From Candidatus Sabulitectum sp. (GTDB lineage Bacteria; Fermentibacterota; Fermentibacteria; Fermentibacterales; JCC-6), in NCBI GenBank assembly GCA_029940175.1, contig JAOZRM010000037.1, positions 1 through 18,276 of the forward strand: a stretch of 18,276 bases of DNA, read 5' to 3'. Shown piece after piece: positions 1 to 7,485 of the stretch (its first letter is position 1; each line of letters starts with the position of its first letter). The notes beneath the pieces are model-generated. The model searched no databases. It worked only from the letters and a program-made list of their open reading frames with translations, and was not told the DNA's origin. The translations under genes and the position numbers were made by a program.

Positions 1-695
1 AATGGAACATGGGCTGGATGAATGATACCCTGGAGTTTTTCAAAGCAGATCCACTTTACCGAAAACACATGCTGAACAAAATAACCTTCAGTGCAGTGTA
101 CGCATGGAGCGAAAACTATATTCTTCCCCTCTCTCATGATGAAGTTGTTCACGGCAAGGGATCATTGCTTAACAAAATGCCTGGCAGTAAAAAGGAAAAA
201 GAGGCAAACCTGAGGCTTCTTCTGTGCTACCAGTGGTTCTTCCCGGGGAAGCAACTGCTTTTCATGGGCGGAGAGAGAGCTCAGGAAACAGAGTGGAATC
301 CCGGTATCAGCCTTCCTGAAGGCGGCCATGAGATGAAAAACTTTGTAGCCTCTCTGAACAGATTCTGCACTGGACATCCGCAATTTTTTCAGAGTGACTG
401 CCAGGGAAACGGCTTCCAGTGGGTAGACTTCTCGGACACTGATTCCACCATTGTTTCTTTTCTCAGGAAAGCGGATAACCACTCTCCCATGTTGTGCATT
501 TTCAACATGACCCCAATGGAAAGACAGAATTACAAAATAGGCATACCAATTGAAGGCACCTGGAAGCTTGTTTTCAACAGCACACTGCCGTTTGATGAAG
601 CTGCAGCATCAAAACCAGTTCCATTGCATGGTTTCAATCACTCAATAGAAGTAACCCTTCACCCCCTTTGCTGTTCGGTGTATTCTCTTCAGTAA
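1..695 (+). CDS. glgB: 1,4-alpha-glucan branching enzyme, C-terminal part (5' end outside window)
   Basis: GlgB moves a cleaved alpha-1,4-glucan segment to a 6-hydroxyl, creating alpha-1,6 branches in glycogen in the cytoplasm. The reading frame is open to the left edge (in frame from base 3), so this is the last roughly 230 residues of a protein usually 630-730 long. Visible are the family segment WNMGWMND, the region-IV active-site motif LSHDEVVHGKGS (bases about 127-165) and the MGGE...EWN segment near 270-300. The C-terminal all-beta domain follows and ends at TAA 693-695. The catalytic nucleophile Asp and acid/base Glu lie upstream and cannot be checked. The usual MGGEFGQ is MGGERAQ here, a local departure from the common motif. 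No terminator is visible after the stop, and a new promoter lies about 50 bp downstream, so the next gene is probably transcribed separately. Confidence 0.96.
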   Translation, partial: WNMGWMNDTLEFFKADPLYRKHMLNKITFSAVYAWSENYILPLSHDEVVHGKGSLLNKMPGSKKEKEANLRLLLCYQWFFPGKQLLFMGGERAQETEWNPGISLPEGGHEMKNFVASLNRFCTGHPQFFQSDCQGNGFQWVDFSDTDSTIVSFLRKADNHSPMLCIFNMTPMERQNYKIGIPIEGTWKLVFNSTLPFDEAAASKPVPLHGFNHSIEVTLHPLCCSVYSLQ

Positions 696-721
696 TCATA
701 TTTCACGAATTCAATCATCTA

Positions 722-766
722 TCCGCTCTTTTCATGTATATGCACTTGTGTCCGCACTTTTCATGT
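722..766 (+). repeat. Tandem imperfect direct repeat TCCGCWCTTTTCATGT upstream of the Fic gene (operator candidate)
   Basis: The 16-mer TCCGCTCTTTTCATGT (722-737) recurs as TCCGCACTTTTCATGT (751-766) with one mismatch. The repeat phase is 29 bp, roughly three helical turns. The second copy starts at the last base of the -35 hexamer and covers the spacer up to the T of the extended -10; the first lies just upstream. This layout suits binding of a regulator, but none can be named from the sequence. Confidence 0.55.
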
Positions 767-774
767 GCTATACT
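746..774 (+). promoter_or_regulatory. Predicted sigma70-type promoter with extended -10, upstream of the Fic gene
   Basis: A TTGTGT -35 (746-751), a 17-bp spacer and a TATACT -10 (769-774) preceded by TG at the extended -10 position (TGCTATACT) are present. The predicted start is near 781, upstream of the ATG at 831 and downstream of the alternative GTG at 765, so it favours the ATG. Confidence 0.5.
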
Positions 775-830
775 CGTTTTTCAGAAAAATAGCCATTTAT
801 CCTCATTATCACGAAAGGCAGCAATTTTTC

Positions 831-2381
831 ATGGAGGAAATAGTATTTCCAGGAGCAGACAAGTACTTTTCAGGCTGGGTACTTCCAGAAAAAGCTGTAC
901 CTGTGGGTTATGCTGCTCTGATTCTTGCCTTCAACCTTAAGGTTCCAACACCCGTAACATTAAGTGCAATAAGCAGCAGGCACAGAAAATACAAAAGAAA
1001 CGGCTGGAGCATCTTAACTCCGCGACACATGCCTGAATCTACTCTTTACGGCCATCTGACCTTCGCCCTCAAGTACGAAGGAGTTAACCTGATCCTGCTA
1101 AAAAGCCTTTTCCGGATAACAGGTCCCACTCCAATTACCCGGATAGTCAGAGAGATTCCCGGCAGCAGTTATGCAAAACGACTGTGGTTTCTGTACGAAT
1201 GGCTTACAGATGAAAAGCTTGATCTCCCTGATTCCACCGCAAAAGGCGGTAATTATTCCCCGGTAGTTGATCCTTCCCTGCAGTACACAGTCCCCGGTGT
1301 CTCCTCTCCCAGGCATCGAGTAAAAAACAACCTGCCTGGAACGCGAGACTTCTGTCCTCTTGTGTTTCGAACAGAGAGTTTGGAAAACTACCGTAACGCA
1401 GATCTTCCAGACAAAGCAAGTAAGGCCATAGGATCCATTCCCGGTGATACACTTGCAAGAGCAGAAACATTCTTGCTTCTCGGTGACTCCAGGGCCAGCT
1501 TTGCCATAGAGGGCGAACAGGCATCTCTGAATCGTATTCAGCGGTGGGGTCAGGCACTGAGCAAATCAGGCAATGTTTCCCTGAGTCATGAGGAACTGGT
1601 GCGATTCCAGCAAATAGTGATTGGTGATTTTCGTTTCGTACAGGAAGGATTCAGATCTACAGGTGGCTTTATCGGAGAACATGACCGGCACACAGGGTTT
1701 CCACTCCCTGTTCATATCAGCGCCAGGTCAAAAGATATAAACCTCCTTCTGGATGGACTTATCGCTTTTGACAGGCAATTCGCTCCCGAACTGGATGCTG
1801 TTGTGGCTGCTGCTGTTCTCGCCTTCGGATTTATCTATATCCATCCATTTGAAGATGGAAATGGTCGTATTCACAGGTTGCTGATACACCACATGCTTAC
1901 AAAAATGGGTTACAATCCACCTGAACTGATTTTTCCTATCTCTTCTGCAATACTGGAAAACATTAAGGAGTATCGCACTACACTGGAGAACTACTCTTCT
2001 CGACTGCTGCCTTTGATTGAATGGGAACCAACAAAAGACGGCAATGTGAAAGTAAGTAACGATACTGCTGATTTTTATCGCTACTTCGATGCTACTGCGC
2101 ACACTGAATTTCTATATCACTGTGTCGAAAACACCATCAAAACGATTCTTCCGGAGGAAGTGCAATACCTTCAAAACTATGACATGTTTCGTTCCGGGAT
2201 TGGAAGAATTCTTGAAATGCCTTCTGGCAAGATTGAACTTCTATACAGATTTCTGCAGCAAAACAACGGCAGACTGTCTTCAAGAGCAAAGATGCGAGAG
2301 TTTTCCGCACTCACGCAGAGCGAAATTTCGGAAATCGAGAAGCTCTACAAAAACAGTTTCTTAAAGAAGGAGGATCGATGA
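831..2381 (+). CDS. Fic domain protein (class II, putative AMP-transferase)
   Basis: A Fic/DOC family protein; most such enzymes transfer AMP or another phosphate-containing group from a nucleotide to a hydroxyl side chain of a target protein. With the ATG at 831 it is 516 residues. The core motif HPFEDGNGRIHR (residues 338-349) is intact, including the catalytic His, the GNGR anion hole and the last Arg. An upstream inhibitory helix motif SFAIEG (223-228) fits the (S/T)xxxE(G/N) signature of self-inhibited class II Fic proteins. The N-terminal ~200 residues resemble the region found in other long Fic proteins but I cannot assign them a function. The GTG at 765 would add 22 residues, but it lacks a ribosome site and lies upstream of the predicted transcription start. 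ATG 831 has AAAGG at 814-818. The stop overlaps the next start (ATGA, 2378-2381), so it forms an operon with the yjbQ-like gene. The target is unknown. Confidence 0.93.
   Translation: MEEIVFPGADKYFSGWVLPEKAVPVGYAALILAFNLKVPTPVTLSAISSRHRKYKRNGWSILTPRHMPESTLYGHLTFALKYEGVNLILLKSLFRITGPTPITRIVREIPGSSYAKRLWFLYEWLTDEKLDLPDSTAKGGNYSPVVDPSLQYTVPGVSSPRHRVKNNLPGTRDFCPLVFRTESLENYRNADLPDKASKAIGSIPGDTLARAETFLLLGDSRASFAIEGEQASLNRIQRWGQALSKSGNVSLSHEELVRFQQIVIGDFRFVQEGFRSTGGFIGEHDRHTGFPLPVHISARSKDINLLLDGLIAFDRQFAPELDAVVAAAVLAFGFIYIHPFEDGNGRIHRLLIHHMLTKMGYNPPELIFPISSAILENIKEYRTTLENYSSRLLPLIEWEPTKDGNVKVSNDTADFYRYFDATAHTEFLYHCVENTIKTILPEEVQYLQNYDMFRSGIGRILEMPSGKIELLYRFLQQNNGRLSSRAKMREFSALTQSEISEIEKLYKNSFLKKEDR
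2367..2373 (+). promoter_or_regulatory. Ribosome binding site of the yjbQ-like gene, inside the Fic gene
   Basis: AAGGAGG lies 4 bases before the ATG at 2378, in the last codons of the Fic gene. It is among the strongest Shine-Dalgarno sequences in the window and fixes the overlapping start. Confidence 0.75.
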
Positions 2382-2794
2382 AATCACACAGAAAGTACCT
2401 CTGGTTCAACACACCGGAGCGGGTTGGTTTTATCAACATTACCGGTGAAGTGGAAGAAGAACTCCATTTGAGTGGTATACAGGAAGGGTTGTGTCTGGTT
2501 AATGCCATGCACATCACTGCAAGCGTGTTCATTAATGACGATGAACCCGGCCTTCACAGTGACTACCGCAGGTGGCTTGAGGAACTGGCTCCCCATGACC
2601 CGACGATGTACAGACATAATCTTACCGGGGAGGACAACGGAGACGCCCACCACAAGAGACAGATAATGGGCAGAGAGGTTGTAGTGGCGATAACAGACGG
2701 ACAACTTGACATGGGTCCATGGGAACAGATCTTCTACGGAGAATTTGACGGCCGGAGAAGAAAACGAGTTATGGTCAAAATTATTGGAGAGTGA
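2378..2794 (+). CDS. yjbQ: YjbQ / UPF0047 family protein
   Basis: 138 residues, the normal full length for this widespread small family. Recognisable are the N-terminal segment TPERVGFINIT, the central HITASVFINDDEPGLHSDYRRWL block, the His-rich metal-site region YRHNLTGEDNGDAHHKRQIMG, and the ending GPWEQIFYGEFDGRRRKRVMVKIIGE. Only short parts are quoted because the whole protein follows the family pattern. E. coli YjbQ has been reported to have weak thiamine-phosphate synthase activity, but the physiological role of the family is unsettled. The start codon overlaps the Fic stop by four bases, so translational coupling is likely. The SIMPL lipoprotein follows after only 10 bases, so at least three genes may be co-transcribed. 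thiC at the far end of the window is the only other thiamine-related gene, and the distance argues against a functional link. Confidence 0.92.
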   Translation: MKSHRKYLWFNTPERVGFINITGEVEEELHLSGIQEGLCLVNAMHITASVFINDDEPGLHSDYRRWLEELAPHDPTMYRHNLTGEDNGDAHHKRQIMGREVVVAITDGQLDMGPWEQIFYGEFDGRRRKRVMVKIIGE

Positions 2795-2804
2795 GGTGTA
2801 CAAA

Positions 2805-3524
2805 ATGCGTATGTTTCTATTAGCAGCAGCGGTTGCACTGATGGTGACAGGTTGCGGGGATGTGGGCAATGAGATTTCCGGCCAGGCATACCCCCCGTCG
2901 ATCAGTGTAACAGGAGTAGGCACAGCTACAGGCGTTGCGGACATGGTGTCAATAAACTTCAATGTTGATGTGTCCAATATTGACGCAGGAGTGGCAGTAA
3001 GTGAAGCAACAGAGCTTGCAGAGGGAGCAATTGCTGCCGCGGTTGAGGTTGGAGCGGAAGAAACAGGTATTGAAACTGTGGGCTACAGCCTGTACATGGA
3101 AGAAGAGTACGATTACAATACCTATGAATACACAGGTGAAAATATTTACCATCTTACCCATGCATTTACAGTGAAACTAAATACCATTGATCAGGTTGGA
3201 GATGTTATCGCAGCCCTGGTTTCCGGCGGAGCAACATCAATCGGTGGAATTTATTTTACTGTGAGTAACAAGGATGAGCTCATCGCTGAAGCAAGGGAAA
3301 TGGCTCTTATCGAGGCAAGAAAAACAGCAGAGCAGCTGGCTGAAGGCGTAAACGTTTCCCTGGGAGACCCAATCAGCGTAAGCGAATGGATCGATTACTA
3401 TGGTGACTACGGAACCTACGGCTATGGTGGATATTCAGAAGATTACTACTACGATTCACCTCCTATCTCACCGGGCAATTCATCCATAACACTGAACGTT
3501 TCAGTTTCCTATGAGATTGACTAA
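2805..3524 (+). CDS. SIMPL-domain (DUF541, YggE-like) lipoprotein
   Basis: 239 residues from the ATG at 2805, which has GAGGTG six bases upstream (2793-2798). An in-frame reading from 2706 would lie inside yjbQ and put charged sequence before the signal peptide. The N-terminus is a lipoprotein signal with lipobox VTGC, so Cys17 would be lipidated and the protein anchored to a membrane facing the periplasm. The rest follows the SIMPL pattern: SVTGVGTATGVADMVSINF, an AEGAIAAAV helix, GIETVGYSLY, and a helix with EARKTAEQLAEG. The domain is shared with E. coli YggE and the eukaryotic IRAK-binding SIMPL proteins, and its biochemical role is not settled. A Tyr/Gly-rich segment (residues 198-216, nine Tyr) near the C-terminus is an unusual insertion before the last beta strand. 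Confidence 0.9.
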   Translation: MRMFLLAAAVALMVTGCGDVGNEISGQAYPPSISVTGVGTATGVADMVSINFNVDVSNIDAGVAVSEATELAEGAIAAAVEVGAEETGIETVGYSLYMEEEYDYNTYEYTGENIYHLTHAFTVKLNTIDQVGDVIAALVSGGATSIGGIYFTVSNKDELIAEAREMALIEARKTAEQLAEGVNVSLGDPISVSEWIDYYGDYGTYGYGGYSEDYYYDSPPISPGNSSITLNVSVSYEID

Positions 3525-3527
3525 CAG

Positions 3528-3821
3528 ATGTTTCTGACACTTATTCTTCTGGCGGGGTTTTTCTCAACCCCGCCTGCAGACATGGACAGTGCGCTGTCTA
3601 TCCTGAAAGACACCCTGACCGGTGCTTCTCCTCAGGCACTTGGAATGTTTTTTGCGGAAATTGGCCTGGAAGCAGCGCCTGGTGAGATTCACCTCTGGGG
3701 AAACGACACTTTTTGTGAATTGCTGATGGAATTCTCAGATCTTGTTCCGGATTCCGGATCTCCTGACTCTCTTCTTCCTCTTTTTGACGGTCTGCCGCTG
3801 GAACTCCTGATCACAAACTAA
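3528..3821 (+). CDS. Small putative exported protein, function unknown
   Basis: 97 residues starting 3 bases after the SIMPL lipoprotein stop, so translation probably depends on re-initiation; I see no good ribosome site. The first ~15 residues are hydrophobic and end in STPPA, consistent with a signal peptide, though no positive charge precedes the core. The mature part is acidic, with helical stretches (DSALSILKDTLTG) and a Leu/Pro/Ser-rich end. I do not recognise a family. A perfect 9-bp GC-rich stem-loop lies in codons 8-16 (see the separate entry). The protein is plausible from its sequence and tight spacing, but it could be a small lineage-specific gene or a fortuitous frame. Confidence 0.6.
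   Translation: MFLTLILLAGFFSTPPADMDSALSILKDTLTGASPQALGMFFAEIGLEAAPGEIHLWGNDTFCELLMEFSDLVPDSGSPDSLLPLFDGLPLELLITN
3551..3574. other. Perfect 9-bp stem-loop inside the start of the small exported-protein gene
   Basis: GGCGGGGTT (3551-3559) and AACCCCGCC (3566-3574) are exact reverse complements around a six-base loop, TTTCTC. It resembles a terminator stem, but no U-tract follows on either strand (TGCAGA on +, AGAAGA on -). It begins 23 bases after the ATG and could slow translation or mark an mRNA processing or stability point between the SIMPL gene and the rest. Confidence 0.6.
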
Positions 3822-3898
3822 CCCGAATCCATTGATTTCCTCATTTGTTTTCTGTGACCTGCTTGGAAAAATGAACATCATGTCGGTTACTGTTCAGT

Positions 3899-6800
3899 AT
3901 GGAAGCACAAATTCTTATCACTGCCCTGATCTGCACTCTGCCTGTGATATCAGAGGTGTGTTCAAATCCCTTTAACGAAACAACCGGGGAATTTGTTGAG
4001 ATTCACAATCCATGGGATAATAGTGTTGATGTTGCAGGTTACACCATTACCGATGGAGATGCCCTTGATGATCTTCTCCCCTGGGAAGGAGCTTTCCCCC
4101 AGGCCGGTGTAACAACTGGAACTACAATAATACCTGCTGGAGGGTTCGCAGTTCTTCTGGAAGAGGATTATCCAACTGATCCATGGCTGACATTTCCAGA
4201 TGGAACTGTAATTCTTACAACCGGCGATCACGCTATCTGCAACGGCCTTGCCGCCTCGTCTGACCCTCTCACCCTGTACTCTCAGGCAGGATCAACACAG
4301 AATGATGTTGTTTCCACTTTCGGAACTCCATTCCAGTCCGATGACTGGCACTACTGCGACGATGATGGCCTTGACTCAATTCCCTTTGATCCGGGAGAAG
4401 GGCTTTCCACAGGCAGATATCCACTGGATGGCGCTGATTGCCAGGGAAACTGGTTCGCAGGAGCAGTAACTCCTGGTGCAGCAACAGAGGCTCCTCCAGA
4501 CACATTCTTCATTACAATTGATTCTCTTTTCATGAGCAATTCAGATCCTTTTCCCGGCAGCCCTGTACTTCTCTCTGCATATGTTTCCTGCTGGGGCACA
4601 GTTTCACCGGACACAGGCGAGGTGGTGCTGTATCTGGATGCAAACGGTGACAGCATAGCTCAGTTTGAAGAAGTGCTGATCAGCTATCCAGCATGCAATC
4701 TTACTCCCGGGGAAACAGATACTCTTGAAGTACTTTTTACTGCACCTGAAACAGGCTGGTATCCAGCAGTTTGCGCAGTACCGGAAACAGAAGTAAGAAT
4801 TCAATTCTCTACAGGTGGCGGCATCAATCCTGTAATCACTGAAGTAATGGCAAATCCTCAAAACGAGGACCAGGAGGAATTCATCGAGGTCTACTATCCC
4901 GGCCCCGGTGTTTTCCTCCTGGCTGGCTGCAGCTTCACAGATGGGGATGCCGTGGATATCATTGTTTCAAATGAAGGAGGCCCCTACATCAAGCCAGAGC
5001 AGGCTGCATTGATCCTCGACCCGGAATATCAGGGCACTCTTGCCATTCCCCCCTCAACTCCGCTTTTCAATCCCTCTAACACGACCATCGGGAATGGTCT
5101 GACCACCGATGACCCGATTCTTCTTTATCTTCCAGGAGAACCATCCCTGGCCACACTTGTTGCCACAGCAGGTACCCCGCTTCTGTGCAATGATCCTCTG
5201 ATGTGTGACGACGATGGCCTTGATAACATTCCTTTTGATCCCGGTAACGGGTATTCAATGGAAAGAATATCCTCCAACGGACCGGATGCCCAGTTCAACT
5301 GGATTGCTTCAATTCAAGGGGGTTCTCCTGGATCAGTTGTAGAAAATCAGGGGTGGACAGATCTAAGTGCGGATTCAATCTACGTTGAGAATACTTTGCA
5401 TGCTGTATTCAGTAACTGCGGTTTCTATGATGCTGAAGGGCTGATCACTATCTTTTCCGACCTGGATGGTGATCTATTCCCAACTCCTGAGGAAACAATA
5501 CACGAACAGACAATCAACCTGTCAGCCGGTGAGAGTGAAACTGTTTCAATACCATTCTCTCCCCCGGACAGCGGTCTCTTTGTGTTTGCCTGTGTAATTC
5601 AAAACCCTGCAGATACCACTACATCCAACAACACACAGCACTGCAGCTATGTTCCTGCAGATCCCGCCTGGCCCGTTATAACTGAAGTTCTCTGCAATCC
5701 AACAAATGAAGACTGCGACGAATTCATTGAACTGTTCTTTCCCGGCCCGGGGCTGGCTGACATTACTGAATTCTCAATAACAGACAATGATGCTGTTGAT
5801 GAACTGATCGCAACAACAACTCAGTTCCTTACGTCTGGAAGCTATGCCCTGATACTCGATCCGGAATACGCCAATGGAAGCATGCCATATGATATCCCCT
5901 ATGGAACAGCTGTCTTCCATCCTGCAAACACCACAATAGGAGACGGGCTTTCCAGCACAGACCCGGTATTGCTTCTCTGCGACTCTCTCTCTGTTTCAAC
6001 TTACGGAACACCTGAGAACCCGGCTGATGGCATACCCTACGACCCCGGAGCCGATCTCAGTGTTGAAAGAATTACACCGTTCCACCCCGATTCCCAGGAA
6101 AACTGGATATCCTCCCAGGCAGGACCAACCCCGGGAGCTGCACCGGATGAGATCACAGAAGGTGTTGATTACTCTCTGATCTCAATAAGCATCTCACCTC
6201 CCATGGGTGAAGAAACAACCAGCACTCTGATTGAGGTTGGGTTGACCAGCTTCGGTGTCGAAAATGTTTCTCAAGGAGATTTATCCATCAAAATAATGGC
6301 CGACAATGAAGTGATTTTTTCATCAGCGCCACTGCTTCCCGCCCTTGGAGATACTGTAACCATTGCAACGGAATGGCAGGGAACTGAAAAGGATACAGAA
6401 GTAACTGCTGAACTGACCTGTTCGGAAGACTGTAACCCGTCCAACAACGAAGCAGAAACTGTCTGGAACCTTCCTCCCTCGGTGTGCATCAACGAAATAT
6501 TCTATCATGAAACTGAATGGATCGAGCTTTTCAATGGAACAGAAAACACTGTTTCTCTTTCTGACATCACTATTTTCGATCCTGCGACCTCAATTCAGCT
6601 CCCGGCAGAACAACTTGCTCCCGGTGATTTCGCTGTTCTCACCGCCTCTGAAGAAGATTTTCAGTACCGCTGGGGAAGCATAAACTGTGCAGTGATCCAA
6701 TTGGATCCCTGGCCCACACTGAATAATTCCGGTGATACACTCACACTGACAAATGAATCCCATACGATTGATATGGTTCCATACACCAGCCAGTGGGGAG

Positions 6801-7213
6801 GCAACTCCGGAGCCAGCCTTGAAAGACGATCATGGACCGTAATGGGTTTCATCAGCGAAAACTGGGGAACGTCAATCAACAGTGCAACACCCGGTGAAAC
6901 GAACAGTATCGGTGAATTGTCATCCAACGAATTTCTCAACCTGACTCCCACCATTTTCAATCCACCCCACACCCCTCTCAAGATCGAAGTGAATCTTCCC
7001 ATGCAGGCATGCAACGTTACTGTAAAGGTATTTGATGTGCGCGGTATGGAGCTGGAGAATCTGTATTCATCAATTGTTCCAGGCGAAGTGTTGATTCTGG
7101 AATGGTTCGGTAATGAATATCCAATCGGCAGATACATAATCTTTGCAGAAGCTATTTGCGCTGGAGAAAAACTCAGTGATGCACAAGTGGTAGTACTTGC
7201 CCGACCTCTATAG
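3899..7213 (+). CDS. Large exported protein with four lamin-tail domains and three CARDB-like Ig domains
   Basis: 1104 residues. A short hydrophobic N-terminus (MEAQILITALICTLP) precedes VISEV, the usual first strand of a bacterial lamin-tail domain (LTD), so a short signal peptide is likely. Approximate order: LTD1 16-200, Ig/CARDB-like 201-305, LTD2 310-480, Ig-like 484-588, LTD3 590-750, Ig-like 754-858, LTD4 860-1010, C-terminal FlgD-like beta domain 1015-1104 (VTVKVFDVRGMELENL...GRYIIF). The first three LTDs share NTTIGxGL-type and (D)GLDxIPFDPG blocks and an SxxRI strand; LTD4 is shorter and diverged. No nuclease, phosphatase or other enzymatic domain is fused. Bacterial LTDs usually occur in secreted or surface proteins and probably mediate adhesion or assembly. 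The C-terminal domain resembles the sorting or anchoring domains of FCB exported proteins. The start is weak: no clear ribosome site, and an in-frame TGA at 3872 blocks extension. Confidence 0.85.
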   Translation: MEAQILITALICTLPVISEVCSNPFNETTGEFVEIHNPWDNSVDVAGYTITDGDALDDLLPWEGAFPQAGVTTGTTIIPAGGFAVLLEEDYPTDPWLTFPDGTVILTTGDHAICNGLAASSDPLTLYSQAGSTQNDVVSTFGTPFQSDDWHYCDDDGLDSIPFDPGEGLSTGRYPLDGADCQGNWFAGAVTPGAATEAPPDTFFITIDSLFMSNSDPFPGSPVLLSAYVSCWGTVSPDTGEVVLYLDANGDSIAQFEEVLISYPACNLTPGETDTLEVLFTAPETGWYPAVCAVPETEVRIQFSTGGGINPVITEVMANPQNEDQEEFIEVYYPGPGVFLLAGCSFTDGDAVDIIVSNEGGPYIKPEQAALILDPEYQGTLAIPPSTPLFNPSNTTIGNGLTTDDPILLYLPGEPSLATLVATAGTPLLCNDPLMCDDDGLDNIPFDPGNGYSMERISSNGPDAQFNWIASIQGGSPGSVVENQGWTDLSADSIYVENTLHAVFSNCGFYDAEGLITIFSDLDGDLFPTPEETIHEQTINLSAGESETVSIPFSPPDSGLFVFACVIQNPADTTTSNNTQHCSYVPADPAWPVITEVLCNPTNEDCDEFIELFFPGPGLADITEFSITDNDAVDELIATTTQFLTSGSYALILDPEYANGSMPYDIPYGTAVFHPANTTIGDGLSSTDPVLLLCDSLSVSTYGTPENPADGIPYDPGADLSVERITPFHPDSQENWISSQAGPTPGAAPDEITEGVDYSLISISISPPMGEETTSTLIEVGLTSFGVENVSQGDLSIKIMADNEVIFSSAPLLPALGDTVTIATEWQGTEKDTEVTAELTCSEDCNPSNNEAETVWNLPPSVCINEIFYHETEWIELFNGTENTVSLSDITIFDPATSIQLPAEQLAPGDFAVLTASEEDFQYRWGSINCAVIQLDPWPTLNNSGDTLTLTNESHTIDMVPYTSQWGGNSGASLERRSWTVMGFISENWGTSINSATPGETNSIGELSSNEFLNLTPTIFNPPHTPLKIEVNLPMQACNVTVKVFDVRGMELENLYSSIVPGEVLILEWFGNEYPIGRYIIFAEAICAGEKLSDAQVVVLARPL

Positions 7214-7485
7214 ATTCCCTGCCTCTGTAACGGATACTTTCAGTACACTAGAATTAGTCCTATCTGGCATCTGTTGCAGATGCTTGCGGAACGGCAGAAA
7301 AACTCTAACTGATATACCCTTGATGACAATCCTCGAACACTTCTCAATGGTGGGAACCAAAAGTAGCGCAGAAGTATAGTCCATCCTGACTTGATCCCTA
7401 AACTATTCCACTCACTATATTAAGGTGTCTACTACTTGGGGAAACCTTGGGATCCGTCCAGTTTGATCACGAGAATGGAGAGCAT
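7214..7485. other. Non-coding stretch between the lamin-tail gene and the decayed gene
   Basis: No convincing gene is present. Short open frames exist on both strands (for example 7208-7384 on the minus strand, 58 codons) but none has a ribosome site and a protein-like sequence. A weak promoter-like pair, TTGATC (7391-7396) and TATATT (7416-7421) with a 19-bp spacer, precedes the decayed gene. Confidence 0.5.
7267..7283. other. Short perfect hairpin downstream of the lamin-tail gene
   Basis: GCATCTG and CAGATGC pair perfectly around the loop TTG, 54 bases after the stop at 7213. No U-tract follows, so it is not a standard intrinsic terminator. It could serve as a 3'-end-stabilising structure. 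Confidence 0.35.

Noticed and set aside
765..830. GTG at 765 as the Fic gene start
   Set aside because: No ribosome site, and it lies upstream of the predicted transcription start near 781; ATG 831 has AAAGG and begins the family-like sequence.
2384..2977. 197-codon minus-strand open frame opposite yjbQ and the SIMPL gene
   Set aside because: It spans two well-supported genes on the other strand, has no ribosome site or recognisable domain, and its composition is that of a mirror frame.
6661..7137. 158-codon minus-strand open frame opposite the lamin-tail gene
   Set aside because: Shadow of LTD4 and the C-terminal domain; no start signal.
7208..7384. 58-codon minus-strand frame beginning MDYTSALLLVP
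   Set aside because: Overlaps the end of the lamin-tail gene, has no clear ribosome site, and matches no family; probably chance.
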